From: Crocinitomicaceae bacterium | GTDB taxonomy: Bacteria > Bacteroidota > Bacteroidia > Flavobacteriales_D > Crocinitomicaceae | Direction: 5' to 3' | Length of the DNA: 64,000 bases | Assembly: GCA_016719925.1 (NCBI GenBank) | Contig: JADJYC010000003.1 | Span: 310,001 to 374,000, forward strand | In this document: positions 8,793-18,574 of the stretch, one piece after another | Layout: each line of letters starts with the position of its first letter | Position numbering within the stretch: the first letter of the stretch is position 1 | Position numbers and translations under genes: made by a program | Notes under the pieces: model-generated | Told to the model about the DNA's origin: nothing | The model's input: the letters and a program-made list of their open reading frames with translations, nothing else | The model's database searches: none

Positions 8793-9028
8793 TCGCATTC
8801 TGCCGCTAATTCAACCGCTGTTTCAAAATCCATTTTTTTTGAATCAGCCGCTGAGGGATATTTTTCCATTACTTTTTCCAGATAACAATCACAATAACCA
8901 GCACTTCCGCCTTCTTCTTTGCATTCTGCAATAAACTGATCCTGTTCTTCTGATGACCATGCCTGACCTGCGCAAGATGATAAACTAATACTTGTTATCA
9001 CTATTAAGCCTGTTTTAAGTTTACGCAT
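8789..9028 (-). CDS. Small cysteine-containing lipoprotein
   Basis: A 79-residue protein with a lipobox 'ISLSSC' after a basic, hydrophobic N-terminus. The mature part of about 60 residues has a 'CKEEGGSAGYCDCYLEKVM' segment and a final Cys, four cysteines likely paired in a small helical bundle. Similar short lipoproteins occur in many Bacteroidota without known function. The stop overlaps the next gene's start (ATGA), so the two lipoproteins are probably translated together. Confidence 0.65.
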   Translation of the reverse strand: MRKLKTGLIVITSISLSSCAGQAWSSEEQDQFIAECKEEGGSAGYCDCYLEKVMEKYPSAADSKKMDFETAVELAAECE

Positions 9029-9183
9029 GATATACCTTGTTTACGCATCAATTGCCTGTTTAGTGTGCATTTTGAAAAAAATTATCAAAAGAAAACCAGA
9101 TCACATTGAATTTCTTAACTTTACAAAGCAACCCTTTGTTGGTTTAAACGTTATAATCTTAAGTAAATACTCAAAACCTGATT

Positions 9184-9564
9184 ATGAAAAAGTTGTTTTT
9201 TGCTGCCGCACTAGTTGTAATGACCGGGATTAATTCCATAGCTGCGCCGCGTATTGTGCTGGAAGATAAGAAAGAGAACTATGTTCAGTCTGAAACAGGC
9301 TATACACTACATTTTAAATTGGTTGCTTCCGGACAGGAGTTTGTAACTATCATGGAACAGGTGCAATCCCTTTCTGACCGCGTTACAATGAACGTTTCTG
9401 AAGGGTCAGGCGGTGCTTATGACTGTATAATGGTTATCAATCATCAGAATCAACCTGAATACGCCCATAAGATGCTTGTTGCAATTGGAATTGAAGAACT
9501 GGAGTACAAAGGAAATGTAGAAGGTCTGGACGCTATTATACAGATTCTTTATTCGTATTTATAA
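9184..9564 (+). CDS. Small secreted protein of unknown function
   Basis: A 126-residue protein with a clear signal peptide ending in 'GINSIAAP'. The mature part is acidic to neutral and shows an alpha/beta pattern: 'QEFVTIMEQVQSLSDRVT', 'GAYDCIMVIN', 'AHKMLVAIGIEELEYKG'. The alternation resembles a ferredoxin-like or HMA-like fold without metal cysteines, but that is only an impression. It stands alone, preceded by divergent lipoprotein genes and followed by a good intrinsic terminator at 9582-9614. Confidence 0.6.
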   Translation: MKKLFFAAALVVMTGINSIAAPRIVLEDKKENYVQSETGYTLHFKLVASGQEFVTIMEQVQSLSDRVTMNVSEGSGGAYDCIMVINHQNQPEYAHKMLVAIGIEELEYKGNVEGLDAIIQILYSYL

Positions 9565-9581
9565 ATAACTATCCTCATTAT

Positions 9582-9614
9582 AAAGGGCTGTCTGTTTCAG
9601 GCAGCCTTTTTTTA
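9582..9614 (+). terminator. Intrinsic terminator after the small secreted protein gene
   Basis: GGCTGTCT and AGGCAGCC form an 8-bp stem (one G-U pair) around a short loop and are followed by a run of seven T residues. It lies 17 nt after the stop codon of the gene ending at 9564. Confidence 0.8.
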
Positions 9615-9995
9615 TGCTGTATATTGAAATCAAAATACAATTATCCAGGGTATTCAACAAGCATCCCATTATTGACCTAACCTCAGCCAAAATACCAGAA
9701 ACCCACAAGGACCATGATTAGGTTTGTTACCGCTTAGTTGAAACTTAATACGTTTCATTCAACTAAAAGTGATGCAACACATATTACATTAAACAGCTGA
9801 TATTTATAGAGACATTACCCAAAATTGGTCAATCCTCAATAGTGGTATTTAATACTCCACTTCACAAAGTACCCTTGTCATTTTCTAAAAAACGGATAGC
9901 CATGAGGTAATTAAGAAAATGACTTACTGAGTATTTTGGTGCGCCTTGATATGAATAAAAATCATTTCAATAAAGAACAGGTTTATTCAAAAAAG
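9615..9995. other. Intergenic region without genes
   Basis: AT-rich and without a credible reading frame. One 10-bp inverted repeat is visible, GTCATTTTCT at 9877-9886 and AGAAAATGAC at 9914-9923, with a 27-base spacer. Nothing else is apparent; it separates two converging genes. Confidence 0.6.
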
Positions 9996-10025
9996 AAAAG
10001 CCGAATACAACGTACTCGGCTTTTC
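9996..10025 (-). terminator. Intrinsic terminator of the giant SprB-repeat gene
   Basis: AAAAGCCGA and TCGGCTTTT form a 9-bp stem with an 11-base loop. Read on the minus strand the stem ends in a T-run, and it lies 20 nt beyond the stop codon of the gene ending at 10046. Confidence 0.8.
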
Positions 10026-10045
10026 CAAGGAATTAAAAAAATCTA

Positions 10046-13000
10046 TTATTTCAATACGGTCACGTGACCTCTGTGTTTTTGTTTTTTGTCGGAAATTTTT
10101 TCACCGAACTCAATCTGCCACACATATACGCCATCTTCTACCAATCCTCGGTCTCCGTAAGTACCATCCCATCCAAAGTCATAATTGAATGATTCAAATA
10201 CTACTTCACCCCAACGGTTGAATATTGTCAGGTGATAATCGTACATATCAACACCTGATGCAATTACTGGTTTGAACGTCTGATTATGCGGATCTCCGTC
10301 TGGTGTAAACACATTCGGTACATAGAAAATGATTTCTTCATAGATGGTCACATCTGCACAAATTGTAGCAGGACAACCCAAATCTGAAACAATTGTCTGA
10401 CACACTTCATAAACCGTTTCTTCATTTACATCAGGAAATGTGAATGATGGATTCTGATCCAGTGAAGTACCCATTCCGCCAAAATTATACTGATAGAAAA
10501 CGCCACCACTTGAAATATCCACAATCTGAATTGTTGGGTCTAACGTAGTAGGATCATTTGGCGTCCAGTAAAATCCTGGCACCGGATTAGGATTAACAGT
10601 TACTGCATTTACAACTGTAGCTGTACCAACGCATCCATCTACTGATGTAACAGTCAAAGTAACATCATATGATCCCGGTTCAACATATAAACTAGAGTCA
10701 ATCAATCCAGTTCCGCTGCTTCCGTTTCCAAATACCCAGATTTCTGAACCAGGCATTGTGTTAGGTGTTGTATTTTCAAACGTTACCATCAAAGGGGCAC
10801 AGCCTACATTGTTGGCATTAAAAGTTGGATTAGGAATACCGTTGAAATTAATTACAACCGGTAAAGTATCTGTTGTTCCGCACTGATCAGTTCCAACCAC
10901 ATAGATAGTTTCTGTCATTGTTGGTACATAAGTAAACGGATTGACAATACCAATTGAATCCATTGCTGAATTCAGATACGCAAACGTATATCCCGGGATT
11001 CCATCAAAACCTGTTGCAGTCATATTGGCAACTTCACCCGGACAAAGAGTAATAGTATCCGCTGAAACTGTTTCATAGAATGGCGGGATAATAGTTACAT
11101 CAACACTTTGTACGTTTGAAGCACAACCTTGCGCATCATAAACTGTGCAGGTAAATGTTGTAGGTACTGTCAGATTTACTGTATAGAACTGCGCAGTATC
11201 ACCTGTATCCCAAACATAATAGTAACCAGGTGTTCCACCGGTTGCGTTTGCAGATAATACACCGTAACCATCATAACACATGTTTAATGGAGGGATCGGA
11301 TCCTGAACAACAGGTGTAGGTTCTGCTAAAGTCACTTGTTGTGCCTGAGTACAACCCGCAACATTCTCAATCATCAGGTTATAAGTTCCTGCACATAAAC
11401 CATTGAAAGTATTGCCGGCCACAAACGTAGCGCCATTGTCAATACTGTAACCAGTTGCATTCATTGCATTGATTGTTATTGTTCCGTCGCAGGCTCCGCT
11501 ACAAGTAATATCTGTACCGGTAACACTTGTAAATCCTAACATAGCAGGCTGACTTACAGTAAATGTCGCCGGAATTGTACATCCGTTAGCATCAACAACA
11601 TCAACAGAATAACCACCAGCGCAAAGGTTAATGGCAGTATTCGAACCAATACCGGCAACTCCGCCAGCCCAGTTGTATGTATAAGCACCTGTTCCACCGG
11701 CAATGGTCACATCAACACTACCATCACACAAACCAAAACATGACGCATCAACTGCATTCTGTGCAGTGATTGACAATGCTGCCGGTTCATTCAATGTAAC
11801 AGGAACTGTAGCTGTACATCCGTTATCGTCCTGTACCATGACAGTATAGTTACCGGCAGCCATAAATTGTGATATGTCCTGAGTGATATAGGTGGTACCT
11901 CCGTCAAATGAATACATGTATGGAATAGTTCCTCCAACAGCGTTAGCATCAATTTCACCTGTATTGTCATTGAAACACAAAAGATCTGAATTCACCGTGG
12001 CAAGATTCAGAACAGCAGGTTCAGTTATTGGTTCAGCCTGAGTATCCACGCATCCGTTGGCATCTGTAACTGTAATTGTATAGTTATTTGGACAGAGACC
12101 ATTGAATGTTCCGGATGCTTGCTGAGCACCGCCAATATCGAAATTCAATCCGCCTGTACCACCATTGGCAGTTACAACTATCTGACCATCACATGCTCCA
12201 TTACATGTTACATCTGATACGGTAACTCCGGTAATCATTGGAGCAGCTTCAGCAGGCACAAATTCAAGTGAAGTAGCTTGACATCCATTAAAATCTTCAA
12301 CAATTACCGTGTAGTTATTTGAAGCTAAACCAGTAAAAGTACTGCCTGCCTGGAAAGTTGTTCCACCATCAGCACTGTAAGTATAAGTAGGAGTTCCTCC
12401 ACCTGCATTGACTTGAATTTCACCATTCGGTAAACCGCATGTTGATGGAGTTATTGTAGTTGTATAAGTAACAGCAGTTGGTTCAGCAACAGCCTGAACT
12501 GCAGTGACGCTGCAATTGTTTACATCTTTTACAAAAATATTATGGTTTCCAGCACACAATCCTGTCAGAATATTGCCTGGTTGTAGAACAACACCGCCAT
12601 CACTGCTGTACATATAAGGAGCGGTACCTCCACCTGCAGTTACTGTCACCTCACCATCACATGAACCATTACAAAGTGCATTTGTTACAACATATGCAGC
12701 ATTCAAAGGCGCAGGTTGAGTTATTAATTGAGTGGTTGTATAGGTGCAACCGAGCGCATCAGTTACAATTACGTTGTAGTTATTTGCTGCCAGACCAGCA
12801 AAAATTCCTGTACCATTTGTGGAAGCACCAAACTGATAAGTGAATGGTCCTCCGTTAGAACCTGCTGCAACTATTTGCGCAAATCCACTGTTGTTTCCAT
12901 TACAAGTCAAGTCTGTAGCATTGATAACAACGTTGAAAGGAACCGGTTCATCCACATCTACGGAGATTGCTCCAAGACACAAGTTTCCATCCTGAACAGT

Positions 13001-16000
13001 GACGTTATAAGTTCCTGCAGTAAGACCTGTAAATAAAGGACTTGCCTGATAAGTACCACCACCATTAATCGAATACTGATAAGGTCCACCGTCACCACCT
13101 AATACTGCGCCAACGTTGATCTGTCCATTTGAACCACCAATACATGTAACATCTGTAATAATTGGTGTAAATGTTATTGAATCTGGCTCATTGATGGTGA
13201 ATTGTTGTATACCAATACACAAACCGTTATCCTCAATAGTTACGTAATATGTGTCTGCAGATAATCCGTTAAATACACCAGAGAAATTCGAAGTGCCTCC
13301 AGGGGTAATGGAATAAGTAAAAGGTGGTGCTCCAAAAGTCTGAGAGACAATTCCCAAACCATCAGCACCATTAAAACAAGTGACGTCTACTGTAGCATCA
13401 ACCTGCGTAATCATTACGTTATCTGAAAGCGCTGAGTAAATAGAGTCCACACAGCCATTAGCATCTTCAACTACAAGATTATATAATCCGGAGAATAAAC
13501 CGCCAAAAAATCCATTGTTAACCTGAATAGTCACTCCACCATCTATTGAATAAAAATATGGGGCAAGACCATTTGTAGCAGCAATTTCAAAACTACCATC
13601 ATTAGCACCGCAGTTTGACGGGTTATTGGCAATAAAGTTGAAATTGAATGCAGGTGGATCTGTTAGAGTAACAGTACTTGCTGTCTGACAGCCGTGCGAA
13701 TCCTCAACAACAACATCATAAGTCCCGGCCATCAATGAATTCACTGTTGCAGATGCACCAAAAGTTGCTCCGTTGTCAACACTGTAAGTATAACCCGGTG
13801 TTCCACCGCCAGGAATAAATGTAATTGATCCGGTTGGAGTCTGATAACATTGTGGGTCCGTGCTGGTATTAGCCAAAGTTAAAACTGGAGGTTGCGTAAT
13901 AACAACAACTGCATTTGCAAGGCAACCATTTGCGTCTTTAACAACCACATTTATATTTCCTGCGCAAAGTCCCGTAAGTACATTTGATACCTGGAATGTT
14001 AATCCGTTATTAGAACTGTATTCGTAAGGTGGGGTAGCATTAGAAGCATTTACAGTTATTTGACCGTCACAAACTCCGTTACAATTTGCAGCAACAGCAA
14101 CAGATGAGAAAGTTAAAGCTGTAGGCTGCGTTATATTAACATTGACAGTTCCCTGACATCCGTTTGCATCCTGAACAGTAACAACGTGTGCACCAGCTGC
14201 AACACCATTAAAAGTATTACTTGCCTGAAATGCTCCTGCATCCAGTTTATATTGATAAGGACCGGTTCCTCCTGTTACACCAATTGAAACCGAACCAGTC
14301 AAAGCACCAGCACAGGCAACGTTTGTTTGAGCACTGATTGTTGGAACAGGGCCTGCAGCAGAAACGATAGTTACATTTAACGTTTCGGTACAACCGTTGG
14401 CATCTGTTACTGTTATCACTTTTGGTCCTGCACTTAAACTATTAAAAATACCTGTTGCATTTGAAGTTCCGCCAAGTGTATATGTATAACCTGGTGTTCC
14501 ACCCGCAGCAACAACAGTTACAGATCCGTTGTTAGCACCGCACGTTGCAGGAGTAATAGCTGTTTGAGTTAAAGTAACATCAGTTGGTGCGGTTATAGGA
14601 ATATTGGTCATTGTGAACTGACATCCGTTTGCGTCTTGAACCAACATATTATAAGAACCGGCACAAAGCGAAGAAAAAGTATTTCCTGCCTGCAGTGCAC
14701 CACCATTAATTGAGTACTGATATCCTGGAGTACCTCCGGCAGCGCCTGTCACAGCAATAGATCCATTACATAATCCAAAGCAGGTAATGTTGGTAGGAGT
14801 TGATGTTGCAGACAATGCTGAAGCTGGTTGTCCAACCACAATACTTGTAGTTGCTGTACAACCTGTATTGTCAGTAATAGTAACATTGTAAGTACCGGCA
14901 GTCAGGTTAACTGCAGTTTGAGTAGTCTGACCAATCGGAACCATACCAGAGTTATACCAAACATAAGTATATGCAGGAACTCCGTTGGCTGGATTAGCAG
15001 TGGCTGTTCCACTGGCCTGACCAAAACATAAAGCTGGCGTTGAAGTTGCTGTTACAGTGCAACAAGTTGGTCCGGGGTTGATTGTAAATGTACCTGCATA
15101 TTGACAACCGTTTGCAGCCACAACTGTATAGTTATAAAGACCATCGGGCAAACCAGTGAAAACCGCTGATGCACCTGCTGTGTTAGCTTCAACAACAGTT
15201 TGATTAGAAGGTCCTGTAATTGAAACAGTATATGGACCAGATCCTACAGCATTATTAATTGTCACCTGACCATTGTTATAACCTGCGCAGGTTTCTGCAA
15301 CAGGCGTAACGGTAGGTGCGGGCAGTGCAGCGTAGCTGACAACTACATCATCATAATCAGTAATTACCAAACCATCACAACGGGTATAAGTTACTTTAGC
15401 CGTGTAGGTTGTCGTAACACCATTCGGGCAAACGTTAATGCTGTTTCCAGTGCCGATTAATGTTCCTCCAACACCAGCAACAGCACCTGTATACCAATTT
15501 ACAGTGTAAATAGGTGCTCCGTTTGGAGTAAATCTCCATCCTTCTGGTGCTCCTGTTGTTACAGTCCAATCTGGTGTTGGTGAGTTTCTTCCCGGAGCAG
15601 CAACACCTGCAGATCCAGCCTGATTTTGAACACCTACAACAGCATTACCGCCATTCCATGTTGTACACAAATCTTTTCTGTTAATGTAAACGTCAATTAC
15701 GTTTGTTGTTTCATAAAGTACTATCATGTGCGTACTTCTCATGGATGTACAACTGAAGTGCCCAAGGTTATTGAACACAACAATAAGAATACGGCAAGGT
15801 GCCGTACCCTGTAAATACCATTTCACAGTACCGGCTACCGTTGGGTCAATATCATGATAAACCCCAAAAATATCTCCGGCAGAAGTTAATGCTGCAGACG
15901 GACATCCGGCAGTGAATGACCACGGACAAAATCCACCGGGCGTTGATGGCCCTCCGAAGTCAATTGAACCATTAGATCCAATCTGACAATCATTGTATGT

Positions 16001-16300
16001 TGTTCCATAGTAACAAAACGGAAACGGCAAAAGTACATTTGGACTCCAAATATCATCTGTACCAACCGACACTGCAGTACCACCTGCAGCACCATAAGCA
16101 ATTGGAGGCGCATGAGGAATTGAACTTACTGAATAAGTGGAGGTATTTCCCACGGCAAAAGGAGTGGCATTTAATGTCACACAGTTTTGCGTACAAGGCA
16201 ATACCATATCCGGATCAGCAATAATATTCGGACAGCCCGGAAATTGTGCAAACACATTTAGACCTGTGAGAACAAAAAGGAATACGACTAATTTTTTCAT
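10046..16300 (-). CDS. Giant SprB-repeat surface protein with T9SS type B sorting domain
   Basis: Secreted surface protein of 2084 residues. The start at 16300 (MKKLVVFLFVLTG) gives a clean signal peptide ending 'LNVFAQ'; an upstream in-frame start at 16381 would bury it. The first 330 residues form a non-repetitive domain. Next come about seventeen tandem SprB-type repeats of roughly 75-80 residues, each ending in a form of 'GTYNVTVQDANGC', from about residue 340 to 1750. A PKD-like domain ('PLMVTFENTTPNTMPGSE') lies near the end. The last 90 residues ('YVPNVFTPDGD', 'IFNRWGEVVFES', 'WDGTYGDRG') are the gliding motility-associated/T9SS type B C-terminal domain, which directs export through the type IX system. 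Such proteins act as adhesins or gliding-related surface filaments. Cysteines recur once or twice per repeat. It is monocistronic. Confidence 0.93.
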   Translation of the reverse strand: MKKLVVFLFVLTGLNVFAQFPGCPNIIADPDMVLPCTQNCVTLNATPFAVGNTSTYSVSSIPHAPPIAYGAAGGTAVSVGTDDIWSPNVLLPFPFCYYGTTYNDCQIGSNGSIDFGGPSTPGGFCPWSFTAGCPSAALTSAGDIFGVYHDIDPTVAGTVKWYLQGTAPCRILIVVFNNLGHFSCTSMRSTHMIVLYETTNVIDVYINRKDLCTTWNGGNAVVGVQNQAGSAGVAAPGRNSPTPDWTVTTGAPEGWRFTPNGAPIYTVNWYTGAVAGVGGTLIGTGNSINVCPNGVTTTYTAKVTYTRCDGLVITDYDDVVVSYAALPAPTVTPVAETCAGYNNGQVTINNAVGSGPYTVSITGPSNQTVVEANTAGASAVFTGLPDGLYNYTVVAANGCQYAGTFTINPGPTCCTVTATSTPALCFGQASGTATANPANGVPAYTYVWYNSGMVPIGQTTQTAVNLTAGTYNVTITDNTGCTATTSIVVGQPASALSATSTPTNITCFGLCNGSIAVTGAAGGTPGYQYSINGGALQAGNTFSSLCAGSYNMLVQDANGCQFTMTNIPITAPTDVTLTQTAITPATCGANNGSVTVVAAGGTPGYTYTLGGTSNATGIFNSLSAGPKVITVTDANGCTETLNVTIVSAAGPVPTISAQTNVACAGALTGSVSIGVTGGTGPYQYKLDAGAFQASNTFNGVAAGAHVVTVQDANGCQGTVNVNITQPTALTFSSVAVAANCNGVCDGQITVNASNATPPYEYSSNNGLTFQVSNVLTGLCAGNINVVVKDANGCLANAVVVITQPPVLTLANTSTDPQCYQTPTGSITFIPGGGTPGYTYSVDNGATFGASATVNSLMAGTYDVVVEDSHGCQTASTVTLTDPPAFNFNFIANNPSNCGANDGSFEIAATNGLAPYFYSIDGGVTIQVNNGFFGGLFSGLYNLVVEDANGCVDSIYSALSDNVMITQVDATVDVTCFNGADGLGIVSQTFGAPPFTYSITPGGTSNFSGVFNGLSADTYYVTIEDNGLCIGIQQFTINEPDSITFTPIITDVTCIGGSNGQINVGAVLGGDGGPYQYSINGGGTYQASPLFTGLTAGTYNVTVQDGNLCLGAISVDVDEPVPFNVVINATDLTCNGNNSGFAQIVAAGSNGGPFTYQFGASTNGTGIFAGLAANNYNVIVTDALGCTYTTTQLITQPAPLNAAYVVTNALCNGSCDGEVTVTAGGGTAPYMYSSDGGVVLQPGNILTGLCAGNHNIFVKDVNNCSVTAVQAVAEPTAVTYTTTITPSTCGLPNGEIQVNAGGGTPTYTYSADGGTTFQAGSTFTGLASNNYTVIVEDFNGCQATSLEFVPAEAAPMITGVTVSDVTCNGACDGQIVVTANGGTGGLNFDIGGAQQASGTFNGLCPNNYTITVTDANGCVDTQAEPITEPAVLNLATVNSDLLCFNDNTGEIDANAVGGTIPYMYSFDGGTTYITQDISQFMAAGNYTVMVQDDNGCTATVPVTLNEPAALSITAQNAVDASCFGLCDGSVDVTIAGGTGAYTYNWAGGVAGIGSNTAINLCAGGYSVDVVDANGCTIPATFTVSQPAMLGFTSVTGTDITCSGACDGTITINAMNATGYSIDNGATFVAGNTFNGLCAGTYNLMIENVAGCTQAQQVTLAEPTPVVQDPIPPLNMCYDGYGVLSANATGGTPGYYYVWDTGDTAQFYTVNLTVPTTFTCTVYDAQGCASNVQSVDVTIIPPFYETVSADTITLCPGEVANMTATGFDGIPGYTFAYLNSAMDSIGIVNPFTYVPTMTETIYVVGTDQCGTTDTLPVVINFNGIPNPTFNANNVGCAPLMVTFENTTPNTMPGSEIWVFGNGSSGTGLIDSSLYVEPGSYDVTLTVTSVDGCVGTATVVNAVTVNPNPVPGFYWTPNDPTTLDPTIQIVDISSGGVFYQYNFGGMGTSLDQNPSFTFPDVNEETVYEVCQTIVSDLGCPATICADVTIYEEIIFYVPNVFTPDGDPHNQTFKPVIASGVDMYDYHLTIFNRWGEVVFESFNYDFGWDGTYGDRGLVEDGVYVWQIEFGEKISDKKQKHRGHVTVLK

Positions 16301-16491
16301 GATTCTAAAATTGGGTACTTGTTTCAAATTTAACGTTTTAGTCAGGTGGGGGTTGCCTGCTTTTTGTAAATTATTACGCAAATATTCGGGTGGTATTGTT
16401 AAAAATTAGTCAACTCAATCAGTCAACGTTTTAGAAAAGCAAACATTACGGGCTTTTTTGGCAAGATGAGGTGGCAACGCTCAGCTGAAAA

Positions 16492-17508
16492 TTAAAATTT
16501 GATAGGAAGTTGATTTTTCAAACTTATAATATCGGTATCTCTAATGTCTAAATGAGTTACCATTCTGATTCTTCCTCTGCCAAAACCTACGGCCAAAATT
16601 CCATGTTCTTTTAATTTTTCTACAACCTCCAATTCATTTAAACCGTCTGTCAGATTTCCAACTACAATATTTGTTTCAGCAGGGATAACAGATTTGATCC
16701 ACTCAGCCTGAGAAAGAATCTGCTCAATTTCTTTTGCACGCTGATGATCTTCTTTCAGGCGATCAATATTATTTTTCAATGCATACAATCCACCTGCGGC
16801 AATAATTCCTGCCTGCCTCATTCCGCCTCCAAAGACTTTTCTGACACGCCTAGCTTTTTTTATAAAATCAGCCGGACCTAAAAGCAAGGATCCAACCGGT
16901 GCACCCAAACTTTTTGATAAGCAGACAGAGATGGTGTCAAACTGAGAACCATATATTTTTAAATCAATACCGGTTACAGTTAAAGCATTAAAAACACGGG
17001 CACCATCCAAATGAAATTTCAGATTTTTTTCTTTGCAGATTGAACTTATTTTCTGAATGTCATTAAAATCATAAACCACGCCGCCACCGCGATTGGATGT
17101 GTCCTCAATACTTACCATTTTTGTCACCGGATAATGCTGATCATCCGGATTAATATTAACCGCAATTTCATCGGGATTTATTCTTCCGCTGTTACCTCTG
17201 AGTAATCTTACTGAGGTACCTGAATTTCGCATAATACCGCCACCTTCATATCTGTAAATATGAGATTCTTCATGACAAATAATTTCATCTCCGGGCTGGC
17301 AATGAACATTGATTGCAATCTGATTGGTTTGTGTACCGGAAGAACAATATAAACCGGCTTCTTTTCCAAACATAGAGGCACCAAATTTTTCCAGTTCATT
17401 CACCGTAGGATCATCACCAAAAACATCATCACCAACTTCTGCTTTCATCATAAAATCGAGCATTTCTTTTGTTGGTTTGGTCACTGTATCACTTCTCAGA
17501 TCAATCAT
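16492..17508 (-). CDS. ltaE: Low-specificity L-threonine aldolase
   Basis: PLP-dependent enzyme that cleaves L-threonine or allo-threonine to glycine and acetaldehyde. The 338-residue length and the N-terminus 'MIDLRSDTVTKPT' are characteristic. Also present are 'GDDVFGDDPTVNELE', the 'HLDGAR' motif with Asp168 that contacts the PLP pyridine nitrogen, and the Schiff-base Lys199 in 'VCLSKSLGAPVGSLL'. The start overlaps the end of the upstream O-methyltransferase gene by 8 nt, so the two are probably co-expressed. Confidence 0.95.
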   Translation of the reverse strand: MIDLRSDTVTKPTKEMLDFMMKAEVGDDVFGDDPTVNELEKFGASMFGKEAGLYCSSGTQTNQIAINVHCQPGDEIICHEESHIYRYEGGGIMRNSGTSVRLLRGNSGRINPDEIAVNINPDDQHYPVTKMVSIEDTSNRGGGVVYDFNDIQKISSICKEKNLKFHLDGARVFNALTVTGIDLKIYGSQFDTISVCLSKSLGAPVGSLLLGPADFIKKARRVRKVFGGGMRQAGIIAAGGLYALKNNIDRLKEDHQRAKEIEQILSQAEWIKSVIPAETNIVVGNLTDGLNELEVVEKLKEHGILAVGFGRGRIRMVTHLDIRDTDIISLKNQLPIKF

Positions 17509-18153
17509 ATTTTTTTATTTTTCGAATCATCATTATTCCATCACGGACTGGTAAAAGCACGTTTTCAACTCTCACATCGTGTTGAATTTTTTCATTAAAT
17601 GCCATCAGAGCAATTGTACTTTTATCATTTTCTTTTACCGGTTTTACAACTTTGCCGCTCCATAAAACATTATCAGCTAAAATGATTCCACCTGATCTTA
17701 CTTTATCAATCAGCAAATCAAAATAGTGCGAATAATTTTCTTTATCAGCATCCAGAAAAACCAGATCAACCGGACCCTGAATTTCTTCAATAATTTTTGA
17801 AGCATCACCAAAACGCAGGTCAATCTGTGAAGACAGAGGAGAGTTCAATAAATATTTTTTAAGAATTGGTTCAAGTTCCTTGTTGTTATCAATAGTAATG
17901 AGTTTTCCTTTTCAGATAATCCTTCAGAAAGACAAATTGCTGAATAGCCTGTATATGTTCCAATTTCAACAACAAGATTGGGTGAAAGCATTTTTGAAAT
18001 CATGCTTAATAATCTTCCCTGCAAATGTCCGGACAACATTCTGGGGGTGAGAATTTTCAGATGTGTTTCTCTGTTTAATTCACGCAAAAGGTCTGACTCA
18101 GACGAAGTCATCAACTTTGCATATTCATCTATTTCAAACGGTAAAAATTCCAT
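17501..18153 (-). CDS. Class I SAM-dependent O-methyltransferase (interrupted by a frameshift)
   Basis: Caffeoyl-CoA-type O-methyltransferase family, methylating small catechol-like substrates with S-adenosylmethionine and a divalent metal. The N-terminal part reads to 'VVEIGTYTGYSAICLSEGL', the SAM-binding motif I. The C-terminal part begins with 'LRFGDASKIIEEI' and contains 'DLVFLDADKENY' (metal and SAM acidic residues) and 'LADNVLWSGKV'. The two parts are in different frames. Restoring one base in the short T-run at 17909-17912 (A-run on the coding strand) joins them as 'SEKGKLITIDNNKELEPIL', a normal family sequence, so a one-base deletion or sequencing error is the likely cause. The start at 18153 (MEFLPFEID) matches the family better than the ATG at 18180. 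Confidence 0.85.
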
Positions 18154-18198
18154 TGTATCAAAGAAAAACCAAAGATACAATGGAATTTTGTGAGAAAA

Positions 18199-18555
18199 TT
18201 ATTTTTCAGGCTCGCAGCTGGATTCGCCCCTGCAGCACTTAGGTAAAGCCAGATATGCATCTTTGTCACGCACAACTGTATCAGAGCTGTAACCAATACT
18301 TGCAAGAACCTCTTTAATTTGTTGTTCAGTAATAAGAGCGGTTTTATATTTCACTGTGAGCATTTTATTTTCCAGATTCAGTTCAGCAAAAATTACTCCT
18401 TTGGTATAGTTCAGTTTTTCTTCTATCCGCTCTTTGCATTCTTCACAAATTGCAGTTGTAATAAATGTGATTGTTTTTGTTTTTTCATTTTGCGCATGCG
18501 CCGAATTGAACGATGTCAAAATAATCAAGGCGAGTATTGAAAGATAATATTTCAT
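18199..18555 (-). CDS. Secreted heavy-metal-associated (HMA) domain protein
   Basis: A 118-residue protein with a signal peptide ending 'SAHAQ' and a single HMA domain, the ferredoxin-like fold used by copper chaperones and P-type ATPases. The metal-binding pair is Cys37 and Cys40 in 'TAICEECKERIEE', and the second half has 'VKYKTALITEQQIKEVLASI'. The C-terminal tail 'PKCCRGESSC' adds three more cysteines. The signal peptide places it in the periplasm. It lies 19 nt downstream of the TonB-dependent receptor gene, in the same metal-related cluster. Confidence 0.88.
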   Translation of the reverse strand: MKYYLSILALIILTSFNSAHAQNEKTKTITFITTAICEECKERIEEKLNYTKGVIFAELNLENKMLTVKYKTALITEQQIKEVLASIGYSSDTVVRDKDAYLALPKCCRGESSCEPEK

Positions 18556-18574
18556 AATTCAGTTTTTATTTTTT

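Noticed and set aside
9877..9923. Small RNA or regulatory hairpin from the 10-bp inverted repeat
   Set aside because: The 27-base spacer and lack of a promoter or T-run give no support for an RNA gene.
12661..16409. Several open frames antisense to the giant SprB gene
   Set aside because: They are complementary shadows of the repetitive gene, without start signals or family motifs.
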